From Halopiger xanaduensis SH-6 (lineage in GTDB: Archaea > Halobacteriota > Halobacteria > Halobacteriales > Natrialbaceae): 64,000 bases of DNA. Location: contig NC_015666.1 in the NCBI RefSeq assembly GCF_000217715.1, positions 1,562,270-1,626,269 of the forward strand, read 5' to 3'. A model generated the notes under the pieces. It saw nothing but the letters and a program-made list of their open reading frames with translations, had not been told where the DNA came from and made no database searches. The translations under genes were made by a program, and so were the position numbers. Positions within the stretch are counted from its first letter, which is position 1. The number at the start of each line of letters is the position of its first letter. This document shows, piece after piece, positions 1 through 8,368 of the stretch.

Positions 1-221
1 GGAACTACACAGCGACGGACCGCTCCGCAGGCGAGACAGCGCTGCAATCACTGCCATCTCTCCCGCTGCTGTGAATTCGTCGCACGGCTCGAGGGCACGA
101 CGTCGACTTAGTCCAGATCGCGATTTGCGGTGACTTCTCGGAAATTAATTCGGCTCATAACGGACCAATGGATGCGCAAACGCAACTCCCCTACTTTGCT
201 ACAGTTCAACGAAGAAGGAAG

Positions 222-295
222 TCCGCCCTCCCCGATTTGAACGGGGGACAAGTCGATCTACAGTCGACTGCTCTACCAGTCTGAGCTAAGGGCGG
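222..295 (-). tRNA. tRNA-Tyr (anticodon GUA)
   Basis: A complete cloverleaf reads on the minus strand. The acceptor stem CCGCCCT/AGGGCGG is perfect, the D-arm has GCTC/GAGC, the anticodon stem is GTCGA/TCGAC around loop CTGTAGA (anticodon GTA), and the T-arm is CCCCG TTCAAAT CGGGG. The discriminator base is A and CCA is not encoded. The C1-G72 pair is the known archaeal/eukaryal identity element for tyrosine, which supports the assignment. No intron is visible; the length is 74 nt. Confidence 0.96.
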
Positions 296-320
296 TCGCA
301 CTCATACGTAGCCGCCGAGG

Positions 321-332
321 GAAACATAAGGG
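321..332 (-). promoter_or_regulatory. TATA-like box of tRNA-Tyr
   Basis: On the minus strand the sequence CCCTTATGTTTC lies about 26-37 bases upstream of the tRNA 5' end, the usual distance for an archaeal TATA box. The assignment rests on position and base composition only. Confidence 0.45.
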
Positions 333-423
333 TTATCATTCGAACCGAACCCGAACCTGTCAGGACCGATGAACGGCAGAATGATTGATATGGGTGGCGT
401 TTCAATGTGGTAGTATCCGCCCC

Positions 424-1134
424 ATGAGCAAGATCACGTTCCGCGCCGACGACGACCTCGTCGAGGAACTCGAGGCGCTCGAGACCTCGAAGAGCGAGGC
501 GATGCGGGAGGCGCTTCGAGCGTACCTCGAGGAGGAGGAGGAGGTGAGCGGTACGTCGGTGCAGGACGGATCGGACGGGGCCGAAAACGAGAGCGCAGCG
601 CGCGCGAACGAAACCGCGATCGACGATCTGGTTCGCGAGCGCGTCGACGAACTCCTGACGGAGCGACTAGCGGAGATGGGATACAACGCGCACGGGCGCG
701 AGGGACAGCCGCGCCCGCAGTCGTCCCAACCGCAGGACGTAAACGTCACGATCGCGCTCGAGGACGGGCGGGCGCGGCGCGTCGACGAGGCCCAGGGTTC
801 GGCGTCGTCACACGCACGGCCACACACGCAGGCCCGGTCCGACTCGCGAGCGGGTCGCGAGAGCGAACACGGCCGCGATCGCTCGCAGCACCCGCAGGAC
901 GAGCCTCAGTCCCAGTCCCAGTCCCGAACGCCGAGCCGACAGCGCACGTGCGGCCAGTGCGGCGAGGACGTCGACGGCGAGCACGTCTTCTGTCCCAACT
1001 GCGGGGAGAAGGTTTCTCGCCGGTTGTTCTGCGACTGCGGCGACGAACTGCGATCGGACTGGGCGTTCTGCCCCAGCTGCGGCCGACGGACGGCGTCAGC
1101 GGACGTACTCGAGTCGAACAGTCAACGATCGTGA
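424..1134 (+). CDS. cdrL: CdrL: ribbon-helix-helix protein with two C-terminal zinc ribbons
   Basis: 236 residues. Residues 1-40 form a ribbon-helix-helix DNA-binding domain starting MSKITFRADDDLVEEL; the middle (about 40-170) is acidic, Arg/Ser/Gln-rich and probably disordered; two zinc ribbons follow with CxxC pairs at about 176-194 and 203-220. It lies directly upstream of cdrS and ftsZ2, the arrangement described for the haloarchaeal cell-division regulators CdrS and CdrL, and I name it on that basis. The ATG at 424 is preferred over an upstream TTG because the RHH strand begins there and a TATA-like ATTGATATG lies about 32-40 bases upstream. It probably binds DNA as a dimer and regulates division genes; the direct targets here are inferred. 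Confidence 0.85.
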   Translation: MSKITFRADDDLVEELEALETSKSEAMREALRAYLEEEEEVSGTSVQDGSDGAENESAARANETAIDDLVRERVDELLTERLAEMGYNAHGREGQPRPQSSQPQDVNVTIALEDGRARRVDEAQGSASSHARPHTQARSDSRAGRESEHGRDRSQHPQDEPQSQSQSRTPSRQRTCGQCGEDVDGEHVFCPNCGEKVSRRLFCDCGDELRSDWAFCPSCGRRTASADVLESNSQRS

Positions 1135-1138
1135 CTGT

Positions 1139-1331
1139 TGTAAGACAGTGAGAGTTGCGTCTGACGAAACTTTTATTATCCAAGACAGTATTGCGTTTAT
1201 TCGCGTAAGACGGTCGTCTTACAGCGGCCGACGGACGTCGGAAACCGCCCGATGTCGGGCGATTCCGGTGTAAGACACGTCGCGTCAGACAGGGGCGCGT
1301 TGCCGTCTTACCTCAACGGGGAATATCAACC
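1139..1331 (+). promoter_or_regulatory. cdrS-ftsZ2 control region with repeated GTAAGAC boxes
   Basis: The 197 bases between cdrL and cdrS hold five exact copies of the heptamer GTAAGAC: plus strand at 1140-1146, 1205-1211 and 1270-1276, minus strand at 1216-1222 and 1305-1311. Weaker copies sit at 1181 (CAAGACAG) and near 1285 (CAGACAG). AT-rich TATA candidates are TTTTATTATC (1171-1180) and GTTTATTC (1195-1202), so the transcript would carry a leader of roughly 100 bases, long for a haloarchaeon. Repeated short half-sites are typical of ribbon-helix-helix operators, so CdrS and/or CdrL are the obvious candidate binders; this is inference. Confidence 0.7.
1205..1222. promoter_or_regulatory. 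perfect GTAAGACG-GT-CGTCTTAC palindrome
   Basis: An 18-base inverted repeat with perfect 8-base arms and a 2-base spacer, located just downstream of the TATA candidates of cdrS-ftsZ2, where a bound repressor would block initiation. Its arms are the same GTAAGAC element repeated elsewhere in this region. Confidence 0.75.
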
Positions 1332-1511
1332 ATGGAGCGTGTGACACTGCGCATTCCGAAACAGCAGATCGAGGAGGTCGAACAGTTAGTTGACTCGGGC
1401 GAGTTCCCGAACCGGAGCGAGGCGATCCGGTCGGCCGTCCGCGAGATGATCAACGAAGAGTACGACGGACAGACCGAGCAGTCCCGTCAGCGTAATTGGG
1501 CCAAGGTGTAA
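1332..1511 (+). CDS. cdrS: CdrS: short ribbon-helix-helix cell-division regulator
   Basis: 59 residues beginning [20 protein letters not shown]. The protein is almost entirely one ribbon-helix-helix fold: beta strand VTLRIP, then two helices containing [15 protein letters not shown], then a short tail. Its stop codon lies two bases before the ftsZ2 start, so the two genes are almost certainly co-transcribed. CdrS is known in Halobacterium and Haloferax as the transcription factor that controls ftsZ2 and coordinates cell division. The repeated GTAAGAC boxes upstream suggest self-regulation (inference). Confidence 0.9.
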   Translation: MERVTLRIPKQQIEEVEQLVDSGEFPNRSEAIRSAVREMINEEYDGQTEQSRQRNWAKV

Positions 1512-1513
1512 CG

Positions 1514-2713
1514 ATGCAGGATATCGTTCAAGACGCCCTCGAGAACGCCGAACAGGAAGCCCGGCAGATGGACGCCGACATGGACGATGACGAGTTCGGC
1601 GATCCGCGAATCGTCATCGTCGGCTGCGGCGGCGCCGGCAACAACACCGTCAACCGGCTGTACAACATCGGCGTCGACGGCGCTGACACCGTGGCGATCA
1701 ACACGGACAAGCAGCACCTCAAGATGATCGAGGCCGACACGAAGATCCTGGTCGGCAAGTCGCTCACCCAGGGACTCGGCGCCGGCGGCGACCCCTCGAT
1801 GGGGGAGCGCGCGACCGAGATGGCCCAGGGCACGATCAAGGAAGTGCTCGGCGACGCGGACCTCGTGTTCGTGACCGCCGGCATGGGCGGCGGGACCGGC
1901 ACCGGCGCCGCGCCCGTCGTCTCGGAGATCGCCAAAGAGCAGGGCGCGATTGTCGTCGGCATGGTCTCGACGCCGTTCAACGTCGAGCGCGCACGTACCG
2001 TCAAGGCCGAGGAGGGCCTCGAGAAGCTGCGCGAGCAGGCCGACTCGATCATCGTCCTCGACAACAACCGACTGCTCGATTACGTCCCGAACCTCCCGAT
2101 CGGCAAGGCGTTCTCGGTGATGGACCAGATCATCGCCGAGACGGTCAAGGGCATCTCGGAGACGATTACCCAGCCGTCGCTGATCAACCTGGACTACGCC
2201 GACATGTCCACGATCATGAACCAGGGCGGCGTCGCCGTCATGCTGGTCGGCGAAACCCAGGACAAGAACAAGACCGACGAGGTCGTCAAGGACGCGATGA
2301 ACCACCCGCTGCTGGACGTCGACTACCGCGGCGCCTCCGGCGGCCTGGTCCACATCACGGGCGGCCCCGACCTCACCCTCAAAGAGGCCGAGGGCATTGC
2401 GGACAACATCACGGAGCGACTCGAGGCCTCCGCGAACGTCATCTGGGGCGCCCGTATCCAGGAGAACTACAAGGGCAAGGTCCGCGTCATGGCGATCATG
2501 ACCGGCGTCCAGTCGGCGCAGGTGCTCGGCCCGACGACCCAGAAGCAGGCCGACAAGTCCCGCGCGAGCATCGAAGGGCTCGACGAGACCGACTTCGACG
2601 CGAGCAACAACGTCGAAACCGCGAGCTCGAGCACCGGCACCGGCTACGGTGCCCAGAGCGACGGCGGCCGCGAGGAAGTCGAACAGCAGAACGGCGTCGA
2701 CGTGATCCGCTAG
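1514..2713 (+). CDS. ftsZ2: FtsZ2 tubulin-like cell-division GTPase
   Basis: 399 residues. The tubulin signature GGGTGTG is at residues 125-131, the Rossmann-like VGCGGAGNN at about 37-44, and the synergy/T7 region NLDYADM at 225-231, all intact for GTP binding and hydrolysis. The N-terminal extension beginning [17 protein letters not shown] and the C-terminal disordered tail ending DVIR match the haloarchaeal FtsZ2 paralog, which constricts the ring assembled on FtsZ1. The ATG at 1514 is chosen two bases after cdrS; an upstream TTG inside cdrS is not needed. It acts at mid-cell with SepF as membrane anchor (family knowledge). Confidence 0.96.
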   Translation: MQDIVQDALENAEQEARQMDADMDDDEFGDPRIVIVGCGGAGNNTVNRLYNIGVDGADTVAINTDKQHLKMIEADTKILVGKSLTQGLGAGGDPSMGERATEMAQGTIKEVLGDADLVFVTAGMGGGTGTGAAPVVSEIAKEQGAIVVGMVSTPFNVERARTVKAEEGLEKLREQADSIIVLDNNRLLDYVPNLPIGKAFSVMDQIIAETVKGISETITQPSLINLDYADMSTIMNQGGVAVMLVGETQDKNKTDEVVKDAMNHPLLDVDYRGASGGLVHITGGPDLTLKEAEGIADNITERLEASANVIWGARIQENYKGKVRVMAIMTGVQSAQVLGPTTQKQADKSRASIEGLDETDFDASNNVETASSSTGTGYGAQSDGGREEVEQQNGVDVIR

Positions 2714-3077
2714 TCGGCACGTCGCCGTAACGCGGTTCGCTCTCGGATCCGCTTTCGAATACCTGTTTTCCGTACCGTTCTCAGTGGCACTGCCGAGCAG
2801 CGACGACGGTAATTCAGCCTCGAGATTGTGACGACGTTCTGTCCAGTACTGCGCGTTTACGGCCGTATACGCCCGTAATAGAGGTCAGCAAATTCCGGTT
2901 CTGCTCCTGACGCATCCGTCGTTGGGAGTCCGCAGCCCCGATCCAGTGTCGACGTGAGCGTCCACCGATAAAGATAGATCGGTGCAACGACAGGAATCCG
3001 GTATGTCCCTCCAGACCGGATTGTAGGTCGTCGGACTCCTCGCCGTCGGCTACCTCGTTTTCACGGGGCTGCTCGCG

Positions 3078-3476
3078 ATGGGACCGATCGGCTGGCTGGT
3101 CTTCGTCCCGATGCTGCTGATCGGCGGCTATCAGGCGCACCGCGAGCGGCGCGAGTGGTCCGAGGCCGAACGCGAGTGCGCTGCCCTCAACTACTGTCCC
3201 AACTGCGGATCGCCGGTCGATTCTGAGGGGTTCGACGCGATCGACGATTCGGAGGCCGACGAGGACGGTGACTGGCGGGTTCGCTACTGCTCGACCTGTG
3301 GGGCACCGCTCGAGTCGTTCCTGTCGCTTCGTTCTCGCGGCTCCGATACCAGTTCCGTCGACGAACGCTTCGAGACTGGCACCGATCGGTCGGGCACCGT
3401 GACGAACTGTTCGGACTGCGGCGCGCCCAACGATCCGGATCGAACGACGTGCAAGCACTGCGACGCCGAACTGTAA
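3078..3476 (+). CDS. Membrane-anchored double zinc-ribbon protein, possibly N-terminally disrupted
   Basis: 132 residues from the ATG at 3078: a hydrophobic start (GPIGWLVFVPMLLIGGY), then CPNCGSPV ... CSTCGAP as one zinc ribbon (about residues 42-75), then a second ribbon CSDCGAPN ... CKHCDAEL at the C-terminus. The same frame continues upstream for another hydrophobic segment (VVGLLAVGYLVFTGLLA) to an ATG at 3003, but a TAG at 3024-3026 interrupts it. So the natural protein may start at 3003 with two membrane segments, and this copy either uses 3078 or is damaged. No function can be assigned; many haloarchaea carry such short zinc-ribbon membrane proteins. Confidence 0.7.
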   Translation: MGPIGWLVFVPMLLIGGYQAHRERREWSEAERECAALNYCPNCGSPVDSEGFDAIDDSEADEDGDWRVRYCSTCGAPLESFLSLRSRGSDTSSVDERFETGTDRSGTVTNCSDCGAPNDPDRTTCKHCDAEL

Positions 3477-3599
3477 GACGGACTCGAGCCGTCGGTTACT
3501 ACTCGAACAACTGAGTGAGTCGTCGGGAACGCGACGTGAAGGTGGCTGCGATCGGAAGACGCGCGACGGGATAGAGCGTTTCGGGAAAAGAAGCCGTCC

Positions 3600-4565
3600 T
3601 CAAACCAGCGTCTCGAGCAGCGAGCACTTCCGACAGACGTTCCGCGTTGTCATCGAACCGCACTGTTCGCACTCCTGTAGATCCGCACCGTCCTCGTTGT
3701 CGCCGTTAAACTCCGTAGCCGCCATTTGGGCCAGTTCCTCGTACCCCGAGAGGATCGAGTGGCGGGTGCCGGGGTGGTTCTCCTCGAGATCGTAGAGTAG
3801 TTGCTGGATCTCGCCGCGGTAGGCCTCGCTGGCGTGGGGACATTCCGTGATGTGGGCCGGAAGGTCGTTGAGGTGCGCGTAGAGAGCGACCTCCTTCTCG
3901 GGGACGTCCCGCAGCGGCTTCGCGCGCGGGATGAAATCGTCCTGGTCCTCGCGCTCCGAGAGCGGCCCGAGGCTGGCGTCGAAGTGTTTGGCGATCTGGG
4001 CGACGTCGCCCTCGAGGAAGTTCATCAGCGCGGTCTGGGCCTCGTCGTCCAGATTGTGGCCCGTCAGCAGGAGATCGGCCCCGTATTCGTCGGCGTAGCG
4101 CTCGAGAATATCGCGCCGAAAGACGCCGCAGTAGGCGCAGGCGGCCATGTTCTCGGGATCGTCCTCAACGACGTCGTCCATTCGAACGCCGAACTCCTCG
4201 GCGTAGCTGACGAGTTCGTGGCGGATCTCGAGGTCGTCGGTGAGTTCGACGCAGGCGTCGACCGACTTGTCGCGGTAGCCCTCGATCCCTTCGTGGATCG
4301 TCAGCCCGACGAGTTCGATGCGCGGGTCCTCGGCGAAGGTGTCGTGGAGGATCTGCGTGAGGACGACGCTGTCCTTTCCCCCGGAGAGGCCGATGACCCA
4401 CGTTTCGGGGTCGTCGGGTGTGGCGTCCTGCGGAACGAGGTCGTCCCGTCGGACCCGTCGGCGCACCCGCTTCTCGACCGACTCGCGGAAGTGGTCCTCG
4501 CAGAGGTGTGCCCCCGAGTAGGCGGCGTGCATGACCGCCTCGTCGTCACACCGGTTACAGTCCAT
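3600..4565 (-). CDS. ncsA: NcsA/Ctu1-like tRNA 2-thiolation protein
   Basis: 321 residues. N-terminal zinc cluster (CNRCDDEA and LCEDH, residues 3-25), PP-loop SGGKDSVV at 61-68 that binds and adenylates the target uridine, an internal CAYCGVFRRD and the GHNLDDEAQT motif, and a C-terminal zinc ribbon CEQCGSM...CRKC. This is the TtuA/NcsA/Ctu1 architecture. It forms the 2-thio group of wobble uridine 34 in tRNA-Lys/Glu/Gln, with SAMP ubiquitin-like proteins as sulfur carriers in haloarchaea (family knowledge). The start is the ATG placing CNRC at residue 3. A long opposite-strand frame over it is a GC-composition shadow. Confidence 0.92.
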   Translation of the reverse strand: MDCNRCDDEAVMHAAYSGAHLCEDHFRESVEKRVRRRVRRDDLVPQDATPDDPETWVIGLSGGKDSVVLTQILHDTFAEDPRIELVGLTIHEGIEGYRDKSVDACVELTDDLEIRHELVSYAEEFGVRMDDVVEDDPENMAACAYCGVFRRDILERYADEYGADLLLTGHNLDDEAQTALMNFLEGDVAQIAKHFDASLGPLSEREDQDDFIPRAKPLRDVPEKEVALYAHLNDLPAHITECPHASEAYRGEIQQLLYDLEENHPGTRHSILSGYEELAQMAATEFNGDNEDGADLQECEQCGSMTTRNVCRKCSLLETLV

Positions 4566-4712
4566 CGGCGGATCCTTGCCGACGAGCGCGTATGTCCGTT
4601 TCGTCTCTCAGCCACTCTTCGTTCGACCGCTCCAGCGAGGACTCGAAGAGGAACCAGCCAACTGGACGTGTCAACCGGTACGCCTTTCGACGTCCTCCGA
4701 GAGGGTGTCCGC

Positions 4713-5456
4713 ATGGGAACGTACGATCGGTCGCCGTCGACGGGATATCGGCTCGTCGACGAGTTCGACGGCGGGTTCGGCTGGTTCGCACATCCCGACG
4801 AGGCGGGGTTGCGCGCGAGTCACGCTATCGTCGGAACGGGGGAGACGGGGACCGCCGCGTCCGACGCCACTTCGGACGCCGACGGCGACGTCTGGCTGTT
4901 CGACCCGCTCGAGGCGCCGGGCATCGACGACGAAATCGAATCGCTCGGCGACGTTGCAGGTGTCGTCGTCTGCTCCGACTACCACGCCCGCGACGCCGGC
5001 GCGTTCGCCCGTCGGTTCGACGTACCGGTCTACGTCCCGGCGTGGCTCGAGCGGGTTCCCGAGCGCGTCGACGCGCCGCTTGAGTTCGTCGACGGCGAAC
5101 TCGGGACGTCCGGGTTTGCGCTCCGCGAGTCGCGTCCGATGCCGGGCTGGCGGGAGGCGATCGCGCACCGCCGCGCGGACGCGACGCTGTACGTGCCGGA
5201 TCTCCTCGGCACTGCACCGCCGTATATCACCGGCGACGAGCGGCTGGCCGTCTACCTCCTCTGTCGACTTCGCCCGCCGACGGCGGCGTTCGAGGGCATC
5301 GCACCCGAGCGGATTCTGCTCGGCCACGGGTTCGGCGTCTTCGACGACGCGGCGGCCGTGCTCGCCGACGCGCTCGGGACGGCACGTCGGGGATTTCCCC
5401 GTGCGCTCGTTACGAACGGCCCGACGCAACTGCGGGCGCTTCTCGACGCGCTGTAA
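4713..5456 (+). CDS. Degenerate metallo-beta-lactamase-fold-like protein
   Basis: 247 residues. The layout resembles an MBL fold: LFDPLEAPGIDDEIESLG, then VVVCSDYHARDAGAFARRFDVPVYVP, then an RPMPGWREA region, LYVPDLLGT and a late LLGHGFGVFDD. The HxHxDH metal motif expected after VVVC is replaced by DYHARD, so metal-dependent hydrolysis is doubtful. The ATG at 4713 was chosen because the frame upstream lies antisense to ncsA and has no coding character. It is transcribed divergently from ncsA, with 147 bases between the starts. Function unknown; fold assignment is pattern-based and moderate. Confidence 0.75.
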   Translation: MGTYDRSPSTGYRLVDEFDGGFGWFAHPDEAGLRASHAIVGTGETGTAASDATSDADGDVWLFDPLEAPGIDDEIESLGDVAGVVVCSDYHARDAGAFARRFDVPVYVPAWLERVPERVDAPLEFVDGELGTSGFALRESRPMPGWREAIAHRRADATLYVPDLLGTAPPYITGDERLAVYLLCRLRPPTAAFEGIAPERILLGHGFGVFDDAAAVLADALGTARRGFPRALVTNGPTQLRALLDAL

Positions 5457-5484
5457 ATCGTACTGAAAACGACAGCCGACCGCT

Positions 5485-6219
5485 TCAAGCCGGTACCGCC
5501 GCTTCCTCGTCTTCCGCCGTCTCTTCGACGGCTTCGGCTCCCTCCTCGAGCGCGGCCAGCAGCGTGTCGACGTGGCGCTCCCGGCTCGCCGAGGAGAACA
5601 GTTCGTGGCCGCCGTTGTAGAGGACGACGTGCTCGGCGGGGACCCGCTCGCCGATCGGTCGGAGGTCGATGACCGGGTCGCGCAGCGAGCAGAAAACGAC
5701 CGCGTCGTGGTCGATCGCGAGCAGTTCCTCCTGGGCGTGGCGCGTCTCGCGGACGAACGCCGGCGACACCCAGCGGGGCAGCGTCGCGAGCTGGTGGTCG
5801 GTCGCCTTCTCGCCGAGCGCCGACCGGTCCATCTCGCCGACGGGGAGGAACGGGAACGTCGTCGGTACCTGTGAGACGCCCTCGAGAGCCAGGTCCGGGT
5901 AGGCGTTGCTGTACCCCCACCACGGGCTCAGGTAGACGTGGTTGTCCGCGCCGTCTAAGGCCTGCGCGACCAGCGCGCCGGCGCTGTGACCCAGCAGCTG
6001 GTACCCCTCGAGGTCGAGGACGTACTCGGCGATCGGCTCGAGCCAGTCGGCTTTGAAGTCGTCGATGTTGGTGGGGAGTTCGAAGGCGTGGACCCGGTAG
6101 CCGGCGTCGGTCAGCTTACCGATGAGCCAGCTGACGTTCTCGTGGGTCCAGCGGTTCCCCCAGCCCATGACGAAGACGAGTTCCTCGTCGCCGTCCTCGT
6201 TGAAGACGCGGTGTCGCAT
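5485..6219 (-). CDS. Alpha/beta-hydrolase family protein
   Basis: 244 residues beginning MRHRVFNEDGDEELVFVMGW. The nucleophile elbow GHSAGA lies at about residues 79-84, an acidic residue candidate is in SLRDPVIDLRP, and the catalytic His is in NGGHELF near residue 216, so a Ser-Asp-His triad is complete. The early GWGNRWTHENVSW corresponds to the oxyanion region. The C-terminal tail is poly-acidic and probably disordered. It is convergent with the MBL-like gene, 28 bases from its stop. The substrate is unknown; a carboxylesterase or lipase-like role fits. Start at 6219 avoids an Arg/Pro-rich non-coding extension. Confidence 0.85.
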   Translation of the reverse strand: MRHRVFNEDGDEELVFVMGWGNRWTHENVSWLIGKLTDAGYRVHAFELPTNIDDFKADWLEPIAEYVLDLEGYQLLGHSAGALVAQALDGADNHVYLSPWWGYSNAYPDLALEGVSQVPTTFPFLPVGEMDRSALGEKATDHQLATLPRWVSPAFVRETRHAQEELLAIDHDAVVFCSLRDPVIDLRPIGERVPAEHVVLYNGGHELFSSASRERHVDTLLAALEEGAEAVEETAEDEEAAVPA

Positions 6220-6341
6220 ATCCTTCCGTTCGTCGGGAAGCGATAAAAAGCCCCTCTCTTGACACGATTCGCGACAGTCACTGCGCCGGCGCGGACGAGC
6301 ACTGAGAAACGGTTTTGCGCCTCGAGACCCCAGTTCCGGTA

Positions 6342-7037
6342 ATGACTGGCTTTGACCGCAGCGACGCGGTCGATCGACTCGAGGAACTCGTCGACACCGT
6401 CGAGAACGAGCGGATGCCCGTGCCGGTGCGGGAGGTCTGGGCGTTCGGCGACGTCGCGCTCGGGCTCGACCCCGTCGAGCGGCTCGACGTCTACCTGACG
6501 AAGGACATCCTGATGCGCGACGACAGCGCAGGTGGGACATCCGACGGCTCCGACGAGACTGACCCCGAAACGCGGTTCCGCGAGTCCCACGGCATCGAGG
6601 GCGTCGGCAAGTCCGTCCGAGCCGACTGGGCCGCCGAGCACCCCGAGTACCTCCGGGCCAACGCCGCCGGCCACGCCGCGCCCGAGAAGTGTCTCGCCGC
6701 CCACCTGATCGGGGACGAGGAAGAAAACCAGCCGATCCACCTCGAGGTCTGTAACTCGCCGTTCGAAGACAACGTCACCCAGCGGCTGCGCGGCGCGAAG
6801 TTGCGCGACGACTACACGCAACTGCTCGATCCCCGCGGCGTCTGCCTGTGGGCCGACGGCGTGCGCAGCGACGAGGCGTTCCGCAAGCTCCGCGAGAGCG
6901 AACTCGCCCTCCCGACGCTCTCTTCCGCCCTCGAGATGCTCGGGATGGAGGCCGACGAAGCGTCGGCGGCGGCCGAAGAACTCCACGCCTGGCGCGAGGA
7001 TCAGGAGGGCGTCACGGTTCGGGGCGACGTCGTCTGA
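6342..7037 (+). CDS. Conserved haloarchaeal protein of unknown function
   Basis: 231 residues from MTGFDRSDAVDRLEELVDTV. Features that can be seen are a compact N-terminal segment with EVWAFGDVALGLDPVERLDVYLTK that faintly recalls a nucleotidyltransferase G-x-G...D-x-D strand pattern, a central HLEVCNSPFEDNVTQRL region, and a C-terminal helical part. There is no membrane segment or signal peptide. It is divergent from the hydrolase at 5485-6219. I do not recognise a function; the nucleotidyltransferase resemblance is weak and should not be used as a name. Confidence 0.8.
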   Translation: MTGFDRSDAVDRLEELVDTVENERMPVPVREVWAFGDVALGLDPVERLDVYLTKDILMRDDSAGGTSDGSDETDPETRFRESHGIEGVGKSVRADWAAEHPEYLRANAAGHAAPEKCLAAHLIGDEEENQPIHLEVCNSPFEDNVTQRLRGAKLRDDYTQLLDPRGVCLWADGVRSDEAFRKLRESELALPTLSSALEMLGMEADEASAAAEELHAWREDQEGVTVRGDVV

Positions 7038-7049
7038 TCGGGTACTCGG

Positions 7050-7448
7050 CTATCGGTCGTCCCGCTCTCGCTCGATCGGCGCGTCCTGCAGATTCGCGAC
7101 AGTCGCCTGAACGCGCTCGAGCAGCGCCGCGGTCGCAGCGCGATCGAGGTAGACGGCCCCGCTGTGGCGGTCGTACTCGACTACCCCGGCCTCGGCGAGC
7201 GCGGGAAGGTGACGGTGGTGAAGGTCCGTCTCGAGGGTTTGTCTGCTGCAGTCCTCCTCCTCCCCCTCGGTTCCGATCGCAGCCGTCGCTTCGTCGGCGA
7301 GATAGTCGACCAGTTCCTCGAACGCGACGATGTCCGCGTCCGTCCGTAGCACGTACCGACAGAGCGCCCGTCGGTACGGATCGCTCAGCGCGTCGAATCC
7401 CCTATCGATCGGTACGTCTCCGTCGTCCCCCGCGTTCCTCCCGGCCAT
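7050..7448 (-). CDS. Small winged-helix protein (DUF7344-like)
   Basis: 132 residues. The core FDALSDPYRRALCRYVLRTD...FEELVDYLADE...LETDLHHRHLPALAEAGVVEYD is the haloarchaeal winged-helix layout in which a degraded ArsR-like domain ends in HLPxLxxAGVVxYD. It ends 13 bases from the stop of the upstream plus-strand gene (convergent), and its start faces that of the Bat-type gene at 7583 across 134 bases. Probably a DNA-binding regulator; target unknown. A similar gene occurs at 40550. Confidence 0.82.
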   Translation of the reverse strand: MAGRNAGDDGDVPIDRGFDALSDPYRRALCRYVLRTDADIVAFEELVDYLADEATAAIGTEGEEEDCSRQTLETDLHHRHLPALAEAGVVEYDRHSGAVYLDRAATAALLERVQATVANLQDAPIERERDDR

Positions 7449-7582
7449 CGATCAGTACTGACCATGTCTATCGGATAGTTACCACACGTAAGTATTCACG
7501 CTATTTATTAGCACCCGAAATTCCCGCGGCGTAGGCCGAAACCCCGAAGGGAGGGTAGACCCTGGACAACGTACTTACAACG

Positions 7583-8275
7583 ATGATCTTTGCGACGCTT
7601 CTGGTCGACTATCCCATTCTACGCGGGACGCTCTCGCACGCGCCCGACGCGATCGTAACCTGGGAACAATCGGATCTCACCGGCGACGGCGCCCACCGGA
7701 TGCTCGTCTGGGTCGACGGCGACGACGACGCGATCGCGGCGTTCGACGACGCGCTCGAGGCCGATCCGACCGTGGCCGAACCCCTGCGCGTCGTCGACTT
7801 CGACGAGCGACGGCTCTACCACCTCGAACTCACGTGCGAAGGGCACCGGGAGAGCGTCTATCCGATCGTCGTCGAGGGTGGCGGCGTCTTACAGGACGTC
7901 ACCGCGACGGCCGAGGGGTGGTTCTTTCGCGTCGCGTTTCCGAGCGCCGAGACGTTCGGCCGATTCCACGAGTTCTTCGTCGAGCGGGATCTCGACGTCG
8001 AGGTTCGACAACTGTACGACGTGTCCGACCGGGCCGAGGACTCGAACGCCAGCCCGAACACGAATCCGCCGTCGCAGTTCGGCCTGACCGCCAGCCAGCG
8101 CGAAACGCTCGTCGCCGCCGTCGACGCCGGCTACCTCGACATCCCTCGCGCCTGTTCGCTGGCCGAACTCGCGGACCGGTTCGACATTTCCTCGAACGCG
8201 GCCTCGGAGCGGTTCCGCCGCGGCGTCCGGACCCTCATCGAGAACTCGATCTACCCGGAAGACCGCTCGCCGTGA
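7583..8275 (+). CDS. Bat/HTH_10-type transcriptional regulator
   Basis: 230 residues. The N-terminal half is a sensor-like beta-rich domain starting MIFATLLVDYPILRGTL; the C-terminal 60 residues carry the bacterio-opsin activator HTH_10 pattern: LTASQRETLVAAVDAGYLDIPRACSLAELADRFDISSNAASERFRRG. Many haloarchaeal genomes hold dozens of these. TATA-like CTATTTATTAG lies at about 7500-7510 in the divergent intergenic region. The signal sensed and the genes controlled are unknown. Confidence 0.9.
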   Translation: MIFATLLVDYPILRGTLSHAPDAIVTWEQSDLTGDGAHRMLVWVDGDDDAIAAFDDALEADPTVAEPLRVVDFDERRLYHLELTCEGHRESVYPIVVEGGGVLQDVTATAEGWFFRVAFPSAETFGRFHEFFVERDLDVEVRQLYDVSDRAEDSNASPNTNPPSQFGLTASQRETLVAAVDAGYLDIPRACSLAELADRFDISSNAASERFRRGVRTLIENSIYPEDRSP

Positions 8276-8368
8276 CCGCGCCCGCAGATACTCGAGGTGA
8301 ACATAGTCGGAAACGCGACCGCTCTCGACGGACGGGGAGGGTGTCCGAGCCGTCGTCGCCGCCTCGAA

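Noticed and set aside
1-221. Partial genes at the left edge
   Set aside because: No frame with haloarchaeal codon bias runs off the edge; a short minus-strand frame starting at 57 is too short to support.
3024-3026. TAG read through as pyrrolysine
   Set aside because: No pylS/pylT or methylamine genes in the window, and the codon lies in a membrane segment start, where a mutation is simpler.
3801-4700. Long plus-strand open frame over ncsA
   Set aside because: Antisense frames stay open in GC-rich haloarchaeal genes; the frame lacks conserved motifs and covers a well-recognised gene. Only its last part (from 4713) is real.
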